NCBI GenBank assembly: GCA_021372555.1
Contig: JAJFUI010000320.1
Location: 1-37,009, forward strand
Source: Planctomycetaceae bacterium
GTDB taxonomy: Bacteria > Planctomycetota > Planctomycetia > Pirellulales > Thermoguttaceae
Reading direction: 5' to 3'
DNA: 37,009 nucleotides
The notes beneath the pieces were generated by a model. The model was not told the DNA's origin and made no database searches. It worked only from the letters and a program-made list of their open reading frames with translations. Position numbers and translations under genes: made by a program. The number at the start of each line of letters is the position of its first letter. Positions within the stretch are counted from its first letter, which is position 1. Positions 13,915-23,206 of this stretch are shown here, in pieces.

Positions 13915-15162
13915 TTACTTGGTTTCGCTCAACCACGTATCGATTAGGGCAAGCGACTCCTGCTTGGTGGCGACCTGGCCGTCCAACTGGGCCTCGCGGA
14001 CCCGCTGCAGAAAACTTTTATACGCCGGGCCGGCCGGAATCCCGTGGGCTAGCAGATCGTCACCGGTCAGCAATGGCGGCGGATCGAGCGTCTCGGTGGG
14101 CTGGTTCAAGAGACGCCGACAGTGGGCTACTGCGCCCGCCGTCGCCGGGGACGTCGCCTCCATGAGACGAAGCAAATCGTCGATACCATCGGCGACAAGC
14201 ACCGGCTGAACCTGCGACCATCGCATGTCGGGTACGTTTTCCAGTGCGGTGCGATGCTCCAGGAGCCAACAGACTCGGTCCCGCTGCTGGTTCGACAACC
14301 GCCACCGCTGGCAGACCGCGGCCGCCTGCTCGGGATTAGCGTACGGCGACAGGAGGGCCGCCAGGGACAGTGGGAAACCGCATTGCTCGCCCAGCCGCGC
14401 GAGTGCATCGAGAACCCGGCCGAACAGTGCCGTGGCGTGTTGCTCCGGGGGAACGATCTCCGGCAGGATTTCCGCAGCCAGCGATGTTTCGACCAAGAGC
14501 CGCACGCCCACCGCGCGGTTCGCATCGGTCAGCATCCGCTGCATCTCGACGGCAATCCGCTCGGGGCTGACGACGTGAATCTCGTGAGCCATGTCTGCGA
14601 TCGCCTGGCGGGCGTCAGCGTCGATCGCGAAGTCTAGCGTGGCGGCGAACCGCACCGCGCGGAGCATCCGCAACTTGTCCTCGGCGAAGCGATCGCGGGC
14701 ATTGCCGATGGCGCGAAGCACCTTGGCCGCCAGGTCCGCTTGGCCACCGACAAAGTCGATCACGCGATTCTCGACCGGATCATAGAACAGACCGTTGACG
14801 GTGAAATCGCGCCGGGAGGCATCTTCCGCAGCGGTGCTGAAGGAAACGCTGTCTGGGTGACGCCCATCGCTGTAGGCGGCGTCGCGGCGAAATGTGGTCA
14901 CTTCGACCATGCCTGCGGGCTTGGGCCCACGCACCGAGATGACGCCGAAGGCAGCGCCGATCGCCAGGGTGCGGCGGTGGCCAAAGAGTCCCCGTATCTG
15001 CTCCGGCGTGGCGTTGGTGGCCACATCGTAATCCTTCGGCTGCCGCCCCAGCAATTGATCGCGGACGCAGCCGCCGGCCCAGTAGGCCTCGAACCCCGCC
15101 ACGCGCAGGCGTCGAACGATGTCGGCAGCGAAACGGCGTTGTTCTTCTGGCACGAGGGGCAT
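13915..15162 (-). CDS. cca: CCA tRNA nucleotidyltransferase / poly(A) polymerase family
   Basis: The 415-residue protein has the class II nucleotidyltransferase head: AGGCVRDQLLGR (residues 29-40) and KDYDVAT with the metal-binding D44 and D46. These are followed by RRDFTVNGLFYDP, then the RNA/nucleotide-binding RMLRAVRFAATLDF segment and helical body. It adds or repairs the 3'-terminal CCA on tRNAs, which matters here because the tRNA-Val in this window does not encode CCA. Some relatives add only CC or A, or poly(A), and this cannot be resolved by eye. The start at 15162 gives a normal family N-terminus; a 16-codon longer form from 15210 is possible, and neither has a clear ribosome site. 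It follows addA on the same strand. Confidence 0.85.
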   Translation of the reverse strand: MPLVPEEQRRFAADIVRRLRVAGFEAYWAGGCVRDQLLGRQPKDYDVATNATPEQIRGLFGHRRTLAIGAAFGVISVRGPKPAGMVEVTTFRRDAAYSDGRHPDSVSFSTAAEDASRRDFTVNGLFYDPVENRVIDFVGGQADLAAKVLRAIGNARDRFAEDKLRMLRAVRFAATLDFAIDADARQAIADMAHEIHVVSPERIAVEMQRMLTDANRAVGVRLLVETSLAAEILPEIVPPEQHATALFGRVLDALARLGEQCGFPLSLAALLSPYANPEQAAAVCQRWRLSNQQRDRVCWLLEHRTALENVPDMRWSQVQPVLVADGIDDLLRLMEATSPATAGAVAHCRRLLNQPTETLDPPPLLTGDDLLAHGIPAGPAYKSFLQRVREAQLDGQVATKQESLALIDTWLSETK

Positions 15163-15230
15163 CAACGCATTGTGAGCGTGAAATGCGAGATTTGCAAGCG
15201 GCACTGCCATTGCAGCTACCGGTCGCGGCT

Positions 15231-18200
15231 CTATGGCAGGGCCTCGTTGACCATTTCAATCACGCGGCGCCGCGCGGATGCGTCAAGCATGAAGTGGTGC
15301 TCGGAGCCAGAGCGAAGGAAACAGAGCGTCAGTTCCGCCGGCGGCTCTTTCAGGATCGTCTCCGCGGCAAGCCCGTAAACCAACATCTGCATTTCATAGG
15401 TCGCCGCGGTCGCAGCTAGCGTTTCGGTCGTCACGCGGTTGGTTTTGTAATCAATCAATCGCCAGCGGCCTTCGGCGTCGCGGTACAGACAATCGATACA
15501 GCCCTGCAAGTAGCGGTCAGAAGTCGATGGGCGGCCGGCGCAGTCACCGCCTGGCGGCCACGCCAGTAGAAACTCCAGCTCGTGATGAATCTCGCTCGCC
15601 TTGGCGATGTCGGCAGCGCGTGGGGAGGCCAGAAATCGCTCGACCATAGCGATTGGCTCGTCCAGCGAACGGTCGGTATTAGGCAGATGCTCCTCGGCAA
15701 GCTGTCGCACGAGGTCCGCAACGACTTGGGGCTGGTGGAAGTCGATTTGCGACAATGCCGCGTGGACTAACGTTCCAAGCCCGCGAGGGTCCAAGGCAGG
15801 CGCGGCGGGTACGTCACCATTCCACGGCGCGGCATCCACACTTGCGGCGGCATGCAGCTTTCCGCTTAGCCGCGAGAAAGAGTACTGTCGCCGCTGCGTG
15901 GGATCAGACGCGATCGGGGCCAGATGGCACGGCCGGAACCCTTGACCTAGCTCCGCCATCTGTTGCGCCTTGTTGAGGATCTTCAACACGTCGCGTCGCT
16001 GACGGAGATCGACCGGCTTCGAGCGAATCGCTGGCGTGCTCGCGATGACCCGGACAGAGAGACTATCGTCCGACTTCTTTTCGCATTCCTCGGTCGCGTC
16101 ATTTTGGACGCAACGGGGAGTCTGCTTCGATGTTCCGAGAGACGCTCGACTGCGATCGCGATCACAGCCCTCAGGGCAAGCTTTCCGACGACCCTCGACC
16201 AGATCAAACCGCCGAGCGAGAAGCTCCATCCACGGGCCGGTCGGCTTGTCAAGCTGCTCAACTCCGGCGGCAAGGATCAACCGGTCGGCGGCCCTGGTCG
16301 CGGCCACGTAGAAAAGCCGGGTGAGCTCGGCCAGTTCCTCGTCGTTCTCGACGGCCATCAAAAGGTCGTACCCGGTAACGGCGTCCGGGTCTTTCAGGAC
16401 CGGCCCCAGTTCGGGCGTGAACGCCACGGCCGGCGGCATTGCGCGTCGCGGCCTGCCGACGTCAGGCACGATGACGACGGGGAACTCCAGGCCCTTCGCC
16501 TGGTGGATCGTCATCAGCCGCACAACATTGGCCGACTCGGGGCACGTGGCTGCCAGCGGCTCGTCCGGTTGCCGGGCGACAAACTCCGCCAGTTGCGTGA
16601 TGAAATCGGAAAGCGTGAAGATGCCGGCCCGATCGAAGCTCCGCGCCTGCTCGATGAGCTTGTACAGGTTGGCAAGCTTCCGCTCGCCTAGGAACTCGGC
16701 CAGCAGTACGGCGTCATAGCCGGTCCGTTCCATCGCCGTCTGAATCAGCTCGGCGACCGGGAGCCGATCCTTCAGCGCGCGAAGCTCGCGAATCGTGGCC
16801 GCGGCACGCTCGGCGCGTCGTCGTTGCTCATCTTCAATGTCGCGGGGCAACTCGGCGGCGAACAAGCCGGCGGCAAGCCCTTTGGAACGTCGCCCGCCGG
16901 CCGCGCAAAGCCACAGCAGCGTTTCGTCATGGAGGCTGAACATGGGACTTCGCAGCACGCCGGCCAGGCTCACTTCGTCGGCGGGGCTATCGAGTGTCCG
17001 CAACAGGTTCAGCAAGTCGTAAATCTCCTGCTGCGCGTAAAACGCGTGGCCGCCCACGAGATAATAGCCGATGCCGTAGCGCTGCAGGGCGTCCTCGTAA
17101 TATTCGACGTTGCTCAGCGCGCGGAAGAGGAGAACGATGTCGCCCGGCCTGACCTCCCGCATCCGCTTGGATTCCTTGTCCCAAACCGGCGGTTTCTCGT
17201 CATCCAGCAAGATGCGGATGCGTCGGGCGATCCAATCGGCTTCGCGCCGTCGGAGTCGTTCGCGCGGCCCCATCGAATCGTCACTGCCGGGATCTACGGG
17301 CGGCAACTCGTGAGGTTTTTCGCCATCTTTGTCATTCGCTTCTTGGCCATCACCCGCCCAGAGAAACTCGATTGCAGGCCCCGAGCCGGCCGGCTGCCGG
17401 CTCGCTTGGAGCGGCTCGTAGTCCGGCCCCATTTCGTCGGCGAACAGCGCGTTGACGAAGTCGAGAACCCCCGGCTGGCTGCGGAAGTTCAACGAGAGGG
17501 ACAGCCGACCGCCGTCCGGAATCTCGGCATGCAACCCCCGAAAGACCTTCGGTTGTGCGCCGCGGAAGCGATAGATCGACTGCTTGTGATCGCCCACGAA
17601 GAACAGCTTGCCGCGGAGATGCTCATTGTCGCAGAGTGCCTTGACCATCTCGACCTGCAACTCGTCGGTGTCCTGGAACTCGTCGACCAGTAGCAAGCGG
17701 ATTTGGGCGGCCAACCGCTTGCGCAGCCCTTCCTGCCGTGGATCGGTCAACAGGCCTCTGGCCCGAATCAGCAGATCGTTGAAGTCCAGGACGCCCAGTT
17801 CCTGCTTCTTTTGGTCGTACTGCTCCGTCAGGTCAGCGGCCAGGTGCAAGACGAGCATCGCCAAGCATGCGGCGGGCCGCGCCGCGGCCGGATCGAATTG
17901 CATCTGCGTGGCCGTCTTGTCGATCATGTCTCGCAGAGCCTTCGCGACATCGCGGAACTGCTCGTAGACCGCCTCGCTAATCCAGTGTTTTTTGGTGCCG
18001 CCGCCTTGCACCCGCGCCGCGTCGCGAATGTCAGTTAATCGCTTTTGTAGAACAGGCGTCTTGCCTATTCCCTCACCCTCTGCCCCATCCGCACCGCAAA
18101 ATTTCGGCAACTCCTCCCGCAGAAAGTCGCACCGCTCCCGCATCGTCGGATGGCTTGGCGGATAACGAGTCGCCAAATCGACCACGCTTCGAGCTGCCGG

Positions 18201-18914
18201 CGACTCGCCAATGCGCCGCAGCATCCGCGGCATCGAGTTGGTGCGCCAAAAGGTTTCCCAGCGTGCGACCAAGCTGTCGGGCGTCTCGGCGAGCCACGCG
18301 GCCCAGTCGATCGTTTGTCGCGCGTTGAGCAGCTTGGCGATCATCGTGCGCAGCTTGTCGAGCCCGAAACGAGTCACCAGCGTCAGCGTCGTTTCGTCGC
18401 GATCGGCAAGGCGCTGGCGGAGCACGTCGTCGGTAAGCTCGAAGAGCACCGTGGCGGCCTGCGTGCCATCGAGCACTCGGAATCGCGGATCGATGCCGGC
18501 TTCCACGGCGTGCGCTCGCAAGAGCGATGCGCAGAACGAGTGGATTGTGCTGATGCGAGCCGAGTCAAGATCGCGGATCAACTCGAGCCAGTAGTCCGCC
18601 TGCTCGTCGGGGCAGTCCTGCAATCGCTTCTGACACGCCTTGCGGATGCGGTCGCGCATTTCACGGGCGGCCCGCTCGGTGAACGTGATGGCCACCAGTT
18701 GCCCCAATCTAGACCGCCGTTCGCGGTTGGCAGCGGCGGGGGCTTGGGAGTCATCTGGCGTTAGCTCAGCCAAAAAGCGTTCCGTCAGCACCAGTGTCTT
18801 GCCGCAACCAGCGCCGGCCGAGACGGCCACCGAGACGCCGCGAGCAGTTACCGCTCGGCGCTGCTGATCGGTCAGGCCCGACGTGGTCGGTGATGGTTGA
18901 CTGGCGGTGCTCAT
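15231..18914 (-). CDS. addA: AddA helicase-nuclease subunit (ATP-dependent, RecB-like)
   Basis: The 1227-residue protein is a superfamily 1A helicase with a C-terminal RecB-type nuclease. Helicase motifs include LTDQQRRAV (Q motif), SAGAGCGKT (Walker A, residues 32-40, with Cys in place of the usual Ser), LLVDEFQDTD (motif II) and VAATRAADRLILA (motif VI). The nuclease has GCIDCLYRD, LIDYKTNR (about residue 1150) and QMLVYGLA, so its catalytic D-DxK-Q/Y set looks intact. With AddB it unwinds and resects double-strand breaks to load RecA. ATG and the addB stop overlap as ATGA (18911-18914), implying coupled translation. Between the helicase and nuclease domains (about residues 905-962) lies an unusual hydrophilic segment that looks repeat-derived (plus positions about 16030-16190). 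Confidence 0.9.
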   Translation of the reverse strand: MSTASQPSPTTSGLTDQQRRAVTARGVSVAVSAGAGCGKTLVLTERFLAELTPDDSQAPAAANRERRSRLGQLVAITFTERAAREMRDRIRKACQKRLQDCPDEQADYWLELIRDLDSARISTIHSFCASLLRAHAVEAGIDPRFRVLDGTQAATVLFELTDDVLRQRLADRDETTLTLVTRFGLDKLRTMIAKLLNARQTIDWAAWLAETPDSLVARWETFWRTNSMPRMLRRIGESPAARSVVDLATRYPPSHPTMRERCDFLREELPKFCGADGAEGEGIGKTPVLQKRLTDIRDAARVQGGGTKKHWISEAVYEQFRDVAKALRDMIDKTATQMQFDPAAARPAACLAMLVLHLAADLTEQYDQKKQELGVLDFNDLLIRARGLLTDPRQEGLRKRLAAQIRLLLVDEFQDTDELQVEMVKALCDNEHLRGKLFFVGDHKQSIYRFRGAQPKVFRGLHAEIPDGGRLSLSLNFRSQPGVLDFVNALFADEMGPDYEPLQASRQPAGSGPAIEFLWAGDGQEANDKDGEKPHELPPVDPGSDDSMGPRERLRRREADWIARRIRILLDDEKPPVWDKESKRMREVRPGDIVLLFRALSNVEYYEDALQRYGIGYYLVGGHAFYAQQEIYDLLNLLRTLDSPADEVSLAGVLRSPMFSLHDETLLWLCAAGGRRSKGLAAGLFAAELPRDIEDEQRRRAERAAATIRELRALKDRLPVAELIQTAMERTGYDAVLLAEFLGERKLANLYKLIEQARSFDRAGIFTLSDFITQLAEFVARQPDEPLAATCPESANVVRLMTIHQAKGLEFPVVIVPDVGRPRRAMPPAVAFTPELGPVLKDPDAVTGYDLLMAVENDEELAELTRLFYVAATRAADRLILAAGVEQLDKPTGPWMELLARRFDLVEGRRKACPEGCDRDRSRASLGTSKQTPRCVQNDATEECEKKSDDSLSVRVIASTPAIRSKPVDLRQRRDVLKILNKAQQMAELGQGFRPCHLAPIASDPTQRRQYSFSRLSGKLHAAASVDAAPWNGDVPAAPALDPRGLGTLVHAALSQIDFHQPQVVADLVRQLAEEHLPNTDRSLDEPIAMVERFLASPRAADIAKASEIHHELEFLLAWPPGGDCAGRPSTSDRYLQGCIDCLYRDAEGRWRLIDYKTNRVTTETLAATAATYEMQMLVYGLAAETILKEPPAELTLCFLRSGSEHHFMLDASARRRVIEMVNEALP
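16030..16190 (-). repeat. Probable repeat-derived insertion inside addA
   Basis: The encoded segment (about residues 905-962 of AddA) is rich in Cys, Asp, Glu and Arg, unlike its surroundings. It reads CVQNDATEECEKKSDD followed by LSVRVIASTPAIR. That style resembles translated dispersed repeats I have seen embedded in other genomes. It falls at the linker between the helicase core and the nuclease domain, keeps the frame open, and could be tolerated as a flexible linker. Recognition is from memory of the pattern, so confidence is limited. Confidence 0.4.
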
Positions 18915-21900
18915 TTTTCTGGTGGCTCTGCGGGCGCAGCTCGCATCGTGCCTGGCGGGCACGTTTTCTCCAGAGATCGAACCTGGTTGATACGGCAAAC
19001 GGTGCTGTACGGACAGTGACCGGTGCAATATTCGTCGGTGCTGCAGACGGGGAATCGGCCTGCCCGGATGCCGGCGGCCAACCCAAGCACGGTGTCGGCT
19101 AAGCTGTCACGAATGTCTTCCCAGTCAGCCTCGAGTTCGACACGGCCGTCCACCCTGGAGTACATCCGCAAAGCCTTTCGCGGCTTGAACCCGCCATCAC
19201 GAAGGTGCCAGTAGCCGGCCCGCCATGGCAAGGCGTCTTGATCCGCCAGGAGCAGTTCCATGGTGGCTAGAGCGTATATCGGCAATTGCAGCGTCGTGCC
19301 AGCCCGGACGGTCTCGGGCGTGACCGTGATTGGCCCACCGGTTTTGTAGTCGAGGATGTTGAAGACGCGCCGCCCGGCCACCGTGCCTATGTCGACGCGG
19401 TCGATCCGTCCCGAGATGCGAACGGTCCTGCCATCGCCATTTCCTTCAGGTCCGTCGGAGGCGGCCTCCAGCAGTGGAATCTCGAACGGCCGTTCAGTCG
19501 AGGGCGCCGTTTCGCCGGCGCGTCCAAACGAGACTTCGAGCAATCCTGGAACCAACGGAGAGTCAAGGTCCTTCCACTGCGCATCGTACGCTTCGAGCTG
19601 TTCTCGATACTTCCGAAGCCATTCGCCGAGCAAGCGGTGATTGATCTCGCGCATCGCCGCCTGAAGCGGATTCGTCGGCTCGGGCGGCAGGGACTCGGTG
19701 ATCGCCGTCTTCAGCAAGGCATCGAATTCCGCAGCGTCCAGCTCAAGCGCCGATGCCGGCCGGCCGAACCGTTCGTTAACACGTCGATGAAATGTACTCA
19801 GTGCGTCGTGCACGATGCGGCCGCGCTCGAGCACGTCGAATTCCAACCTCAGGTCTTCGACAGGCTCAATCTTCAGAACTCGCTCCAAATAGAAACGGAA
19901 CGGGCAAGACGCGTACCGCTCCAACTCGGTGGCGGCGAATGTGTGTTGCACGCTAAACCGGGTCGCCAGTCGCTGCTGGGCCAACTCGCCCTGCAGGATG
20001 CCTTCGGCCGAACCGAAACGCTCGCGGTCTTGTCGAAGATAGACGAGCTCTAAGCCGGCGGCCAAAGCAGAGGGGAGGGGGGAGAGGGCAAACAAACCGG
20101 CCAGCAGCGAGACGTTGCCGGCCATCGCGGTGGCAACGGCACGGACACGAAACTCCGAGTCGCAGAGCGGTTCGTGGTCGTCGCCGGCATCATTGCTGTC
20201 CACACATTCTTGGCGCACAGGCAGCGCCGCATTGCCGTTCGCGGATTTTGTCGCCGGCCCATCCGGCACACGAAGCGTGCCGGCTACGTTTCTGGGGACT
20301 GGGCTCAAATCGGTCTGCTCAAACCGCGGGATCTGGCCCGGCCCGAACGCCTGTTCCACTTCGGTAAGAAACGGGCTGGGCAGCAACGGCTGGGCCGATT
20401 CGTCCAAGGCCGGGTAGCTGAGCCACAGCCGCTCCGTCGCCCGAGTAAGGGCCTCGTAGAATAGCAGCATTTCCTCCCGGGTGCGCTCGGTCGACGCAAC
20501 CAACGGCAGCCCGGCCTCGATTAGGCGGGCCGATTCGGCCTCGCTGTAGAGCCGATCTTCCCGGTCGGGCGGTGGAAACACTTTTTCTGACAGGCCGGCG
20601 AGGAACAGATAAGGGATGCGAAGCGAGCGAACGTTTTCGGCCCCGAGCACGCGGACATGGCCCGACTCGTCGCCGCCGTGTCCCAAGCGATCGCTCGAGG
20701 CCACGTCCAGCAGTGCATCGAGGGCCTCCCGGCGGTCCAACTCCGGCGGGCGTTGCCGACGCCAGACAGCGAGCCGATCACGTTCGGTCAGCGACTCCAT
20801 CAAGCGGTTCCAAGACCGGCGATCGGAGAGCGCGCTGGAAGTCAACAGTGGCAAGCCGGACGACTGTGAATCGTCCATGGCTCGCAGCAGGCCCGTCTGG
20901 TCAGCCAATCGCGTCCAAGCGGCAGCCCACTCCGGCAAGGTGGCGCGCTGCGGTAGAGCGTCCAACGCGGCGGACAGGTGTTTGGCGATGGCCAGAGCAA
21001 CCCCGCGATTGTCATCCAGGATCGAGCAGCGATCTGTGAGCGCGTTGTCATCTGATTCCTCGACCTTCTGTCGATCCAACGCCAACTCCCCCATCAACCG
21101 TTCACGTCCGCGCGGAATCTGCAGATGGCGAATCACTCGCTCGGTCGTTGCAGCGGCCTCGGCATCCCACTCCGGCCACTGGGGCTGAAAGTAGTTGCTG
21201 CCCAAGACAGCCAAGAGTCGATCGAAGGGCCAATCGTCGAGATCGAGCTGCAAAAGCGTTGCCAGCGCTCGCACGGCCGGCGACCGATCGAGCGGCCGTC
21301 CCGACTCGAACGTCGCGGGGATGCCAAGCCGGCCAAATACCTCTTGCACCAGTTCGCCAACCTGCTGTGAAGAGCGGAAGACGACTGCAATGTCGCCCGG
21401 CCTGACATGGTCTTCAACCAGCAGCCGCTTGATGCGTCTGGCGACCATCTCGATTTCGCCAATTTGCTTGGCCGCCGCTAGGATTTCGATGCGTGGAAGC
21501 TGAGACGCCAGCGGGGCTTCGTCGGTCGCCTCCGTTTTCCTTTCGCTTCCCTCTTTCTCCTCCTCTCTCCTCCTTTTTCTCGGGTTCTCGAAAAGCCTTC
21601 GTTCCAAGTGCCCCATTGCGGGCCATTCGGCGATCGGTGAGCGTCCTAATTGCTCGACCGTCGCTCCGGCGTGGCGCCGTTGCAGCCGACTGAGCGTCGC
21701 CAGCGGTTTTGCGAAGAGATCGGCCCGTCGGGGCTCGGCCTCCAACGGCAAACTCACGAACATTTGCTCCGCCCGCGCTGCCAGCACGTCCAGAATCTCA
21801 TGCTGAGTGCGCGTGAAGTCGGTGAAACCGTCGGCGACGATTAGCCGAGGGAAGCGGGCGGCGAGAACCGCCGCGTCCTCGCTTTGGTCTTCCCCGCTCT

Positions 21901-22489
21901 CTTTCCCGTTATGTGCCCTGTGCAGCAGGTCGCGGGCGGACCAAAACTGCCCCTCGGCGTCGAACAGGCGGTGCTCGCGGAGAGTCTGCTGATAGCCTTC
22001 GTAGAGGTCCGCCAACTCGCGGTCTTTGTCCGCAAGCCCGCCGCGCTTTTCGCACGCTCGGCGAAACTCTTCCGGCCAGATTTCTAGCCGCTTTAGCTCG
22101 CCGATGAACTCACAGACCAGCCCAACAAGTCCAGGCGTCCGGGCAATCGACTGGAAATGCCGCAAGCGGCCGGCGGACGATTGGGCGGCGAGCAGTTGCC
22201 GGACGAGCTCGCGCTTCATCAGCGGGTTGACCGCTCGGATGGGAACGCGAGCGCTGCGAAGCACCGATTGGGCGAACTGCCCAAACGTCATCACGCCCGG
22301 GGCGAAGCAGCCCGCCAAGGTTCCGTCTAGCAGCCGGTCTCTGACTTCGGCCGCCACACGCCAGTTGGGCGCGAGCCAAAGGCCCGAACCAGCGGGTCCT
22401 TGCCGCAGCGACTGACGGTAGCAGGCCAACAGCCGCTCCGTCTTACCGCTCCGAGCGGGACCGCAAAGAATGGTGACGTGGGCGGACAT
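18911..22489 (-). CDS. addB: AddB helicase/iron-sulfur nuclease subunit
   Basis: The 1192-residue protein begins with Walker A GPARSGKT (residues 10-17) and has the inactive-helicase-like AddB body. The C-terminal nuclease contains SGRIDRVDI, NILDYKTGG and LQLPIYAL, so the PD-(D/E)xK site seems complete. The [4Fe-4S] cysteines typical of AddB are visible as ASCPFRFYL (near residue 860) and a terminal CTGHCPYSTVC; the spacing of the last group is C-x3-C-x5-C rather than the more usual C-x2-C-x5-C. Two segments look like additions: a low-complexity RKRRREEEKEGSERK stretch near residue 305 and a repeat-derived stretch near residues 730-756. It is followed by addA with an ATGA overlap and preceded by infC with an 80-nt gap. 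Confidence 0.88.
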   Translation of the reverse strand: MSAHVTILCGPARSGKTERLLACYRQSLRQGPAGSGLWLAPNWRVAAEVRDRLLDGTLAGCFAPGVMTFGQFAQSVLRSARVPIRAVNPLMKRELVRQLLAAQSSAGRLRHFQSIARTPGLVGLVCEFIGELKRLEIWPEEFRRACEKRGGLADKDRELADLYEGYQQTLREHRLFDAEGQFWSARDLLHRAHNGKESGEDQSEDAAVLAARFPRLIVADGFTDFTRTQHEILDVLAARAEQMFVSLPLEAEPRRADLFAKPLATLSRLQRRHAGATVEQLGRSPIAEWPAMGHLERRLFENPRKRRREEEKEGSERKTEATDEAPLASQLPRIEILAAAKQIGEIEMVARRIKRLLVEDHVRPGDIAVVFRSSQQVGELVQEVFGRLGIPATFESGRPLDRSPAVRALATLLQLDLDDWPFDRLLAVLGSNYFQPQWPEWDAEAAATTERVIRHLQIPRGRERLMGELALDRQKVEESDDNALTDRCSILDDNRGVALAIAKHLSAALDALPQRATLPEWAAAWTRLADQTGLLRAMDDSQSSGLPLLTSSALSDRRSWNRLMESLTERDRLAVWRRQRPPELDRREALDALLDVASSDRLGHGGDESGHVRVLGAENVRSLRIPYLFLAGLSEKVFPPPDREDRLYSEAESARLIEAGLPLVASTERTREEMLLFYEALTRATERLWLSYPALDESAQPLLPSPFLTEVEQAFGPGQIPRFEQTDLSPVPRNVAGTLRVPDGPATKSANGNAALPVRQECVDSNDAGDDHEPLCDSEFRVRAVATAMAGNVSLLAGLFALSPLPSALAAGLELVYLRQDRERFGSAEGILQGELAQQRLATRFSVQHTFAATELERYASCPFRFYLERVLKIEPVEDLRLEFDVLERGRIVHDALSTFHRRVNERFGRPASALELDAAEFDALLKTAITESLPPEPTNPLQAAMREINHRLLGEWLRKYREQLEAYDAQWKDLDSPLVPGLLEVSFGRAGETAPSTERPFEIPLLEAASDGPEGNGDGRTVRISGRIDRVDIGTVAGRRVFNILDYKTGGPITVTPETVRAGTTLQLPIYALATMELLLADQDALPWRAGYWHLRDGGFKPRKALRMYSRVDGRVELEADWEDIRDSLADTVLGLAAGIRAGRFPVCSTDEYCTGHCPYSTVCRINQVRSLEKTCPPGTMRAAPAEPPEK
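20222..20290. repeat. Palindromic dispersed-type repeat inside addB
   Basis: A perfect 7-bp hairpin CCGGCAC (20263-20269)/GTGCCGG (20277-20283) with loop ACGAAGC lies in the addB frame. It is translated on the minus strand as NVAGTLRVPDGP. I remember VAGTLRVP-like text as a recurrent translated element in planctomycete genomes. It sits in a poorly conserved, Pro/Ala-rich stretch of AddB and keeps the frame, so it looks like a tolerated insertion. Confidence 0.5.
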
Positions 22490-22516
22490 GGCAAATAGCG
22501 ACCGGTAATTGCTCTC

Positions 22517-22556
22517 GAGGCCGCGATCGGCGGTCGGCCGGGCGAGTCGCGGCCTC
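22517..22556. repeat. Long hairpin in the infC-addB gap
   Basis: Arms GAGGCCGCGA (22517-22526) and TCGCGGCCTC (22547-22556) pair perfectly over 10 bp around a 20-nt GC-rich loop. It fills half of the 80-nt gap between infC and addB. No T-run follows on the minus strand (GAGAGCAATTAC), so a factor-independent terminator is unlikely. It could instead slow polymerase, stabilise the infC mRNA end or mask the addB start, which has no visible Shine-Dalgarno. Confidence 0.5.
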
Positions 22557-22569
22557 TTTCGCGTGCCGG

Positions 22570-23094
22570 CTATTTGGGCGCCAGGGTGCAGACCATGCGG
22601 CGGCCATGATGCACCGGGGGCGCCTCGACTTTCGAAACGTCGTTCAATTGGGCCAGCACATCGTCAATGACCTTACGACCTTCTTCGATGTGGGCCATCT
22701 CGCGGCCGCGGAAGATGACGGTCACGATCACCTTGTCCTTATGGCTTAGGAATTCGCGAGCCTTGTTGACCTTGACGTCGATGTCGTGATCGCCGGTCTT
22801 GGGACGAACGCGGATCTCTTTGATTTTAACCTGATGCGCGTGCCCCTTGTGTTGCCGCTTCGTCTGCTGGTACTTGAACTTGCCGTAATCCATGATGCGG
22901 CAGACGGGCGGGCGCTCCGTCGGCGCGACTTCAACCAGATCCAGCTCGGCGGCGCGCGCCTGGCGCATTGCCTCATCGGTCGCCAGGATGCCCAACTGTG
23001 CCCCGTCGGCGCCGATTACCCGAACGGGCGTGACGCGAATCTGCTCGTTGATCCGCTGTTTGCCTGTTACCTCAGGCGTCTTCCATTTTCCCAT
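22570..23094 (-). CDS. infC: Translation initiation factor IF-3
   Basis: The 174-residue protein covers both IF-3 domains. The N-domain runs from [17 protein letters not shown] to [13 protein letters not shown], a lysine-rich linker follows, and the C-domain contains [16 protein letters not shown] and [11 protein letters not shown]-3 binds the 30S subunit, discriminates the initiator codon and prevents premature joining of subunits. The ATG at 23094 is preferred, with GGAG 10 nt upstream; a TTG two codons earlier (23100) is also possible. There is no rare AUU start of the kind used for autoregulation in enterobacteria. It follows thrS, the order known from many bacteria, but is not followed by rpmI and rplT; addB comes next instead. 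Confidence 0.95.
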   Translation of the reverse strand: MGKWKTPEVTGKQRINEQIRVTPVRVIGADGAQLGILATDEAMRQARAAELDLVEVAPTERPPVCRIMDYGKFKYQQTKRQHKGHAHQVKIKEIRVRPKTGDHDIDVKVNKAREFLSHKDKVIVTVIFRGREMAHIEEGRKVIDDVLAQLNDVSKVEAPPVHHGRRMVCTLAPK

Positions 23095-23136
23095 AAGCAA
23101 TTTTCTCCAAAGGACTTAGATGAACGCAACCTTCCC

Positions 23137-23165
23137 AGTATTTGCCGACTGCGACAGCTTGTCAA
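23137..23165 (-). promoter_or_regulatory. Likely promoter for infC in the thrS-infC gap
   Basis: On the minus strand a perfect -35 box TTGACA (23165-23160) is followed after 17 nt by AATACT (23142-23137, four of six matches to TATAAT). Transcription would begin near 23130, about 36 nt before the infC ATG. This would allow infC, addB and addA to be expressed independently of thrS. Confidence 0.5.
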
Positions 23166-23206
23166 GCAATTACACGAACGAACTCTGACGGGACCGCTTC
23201 CTTCCG

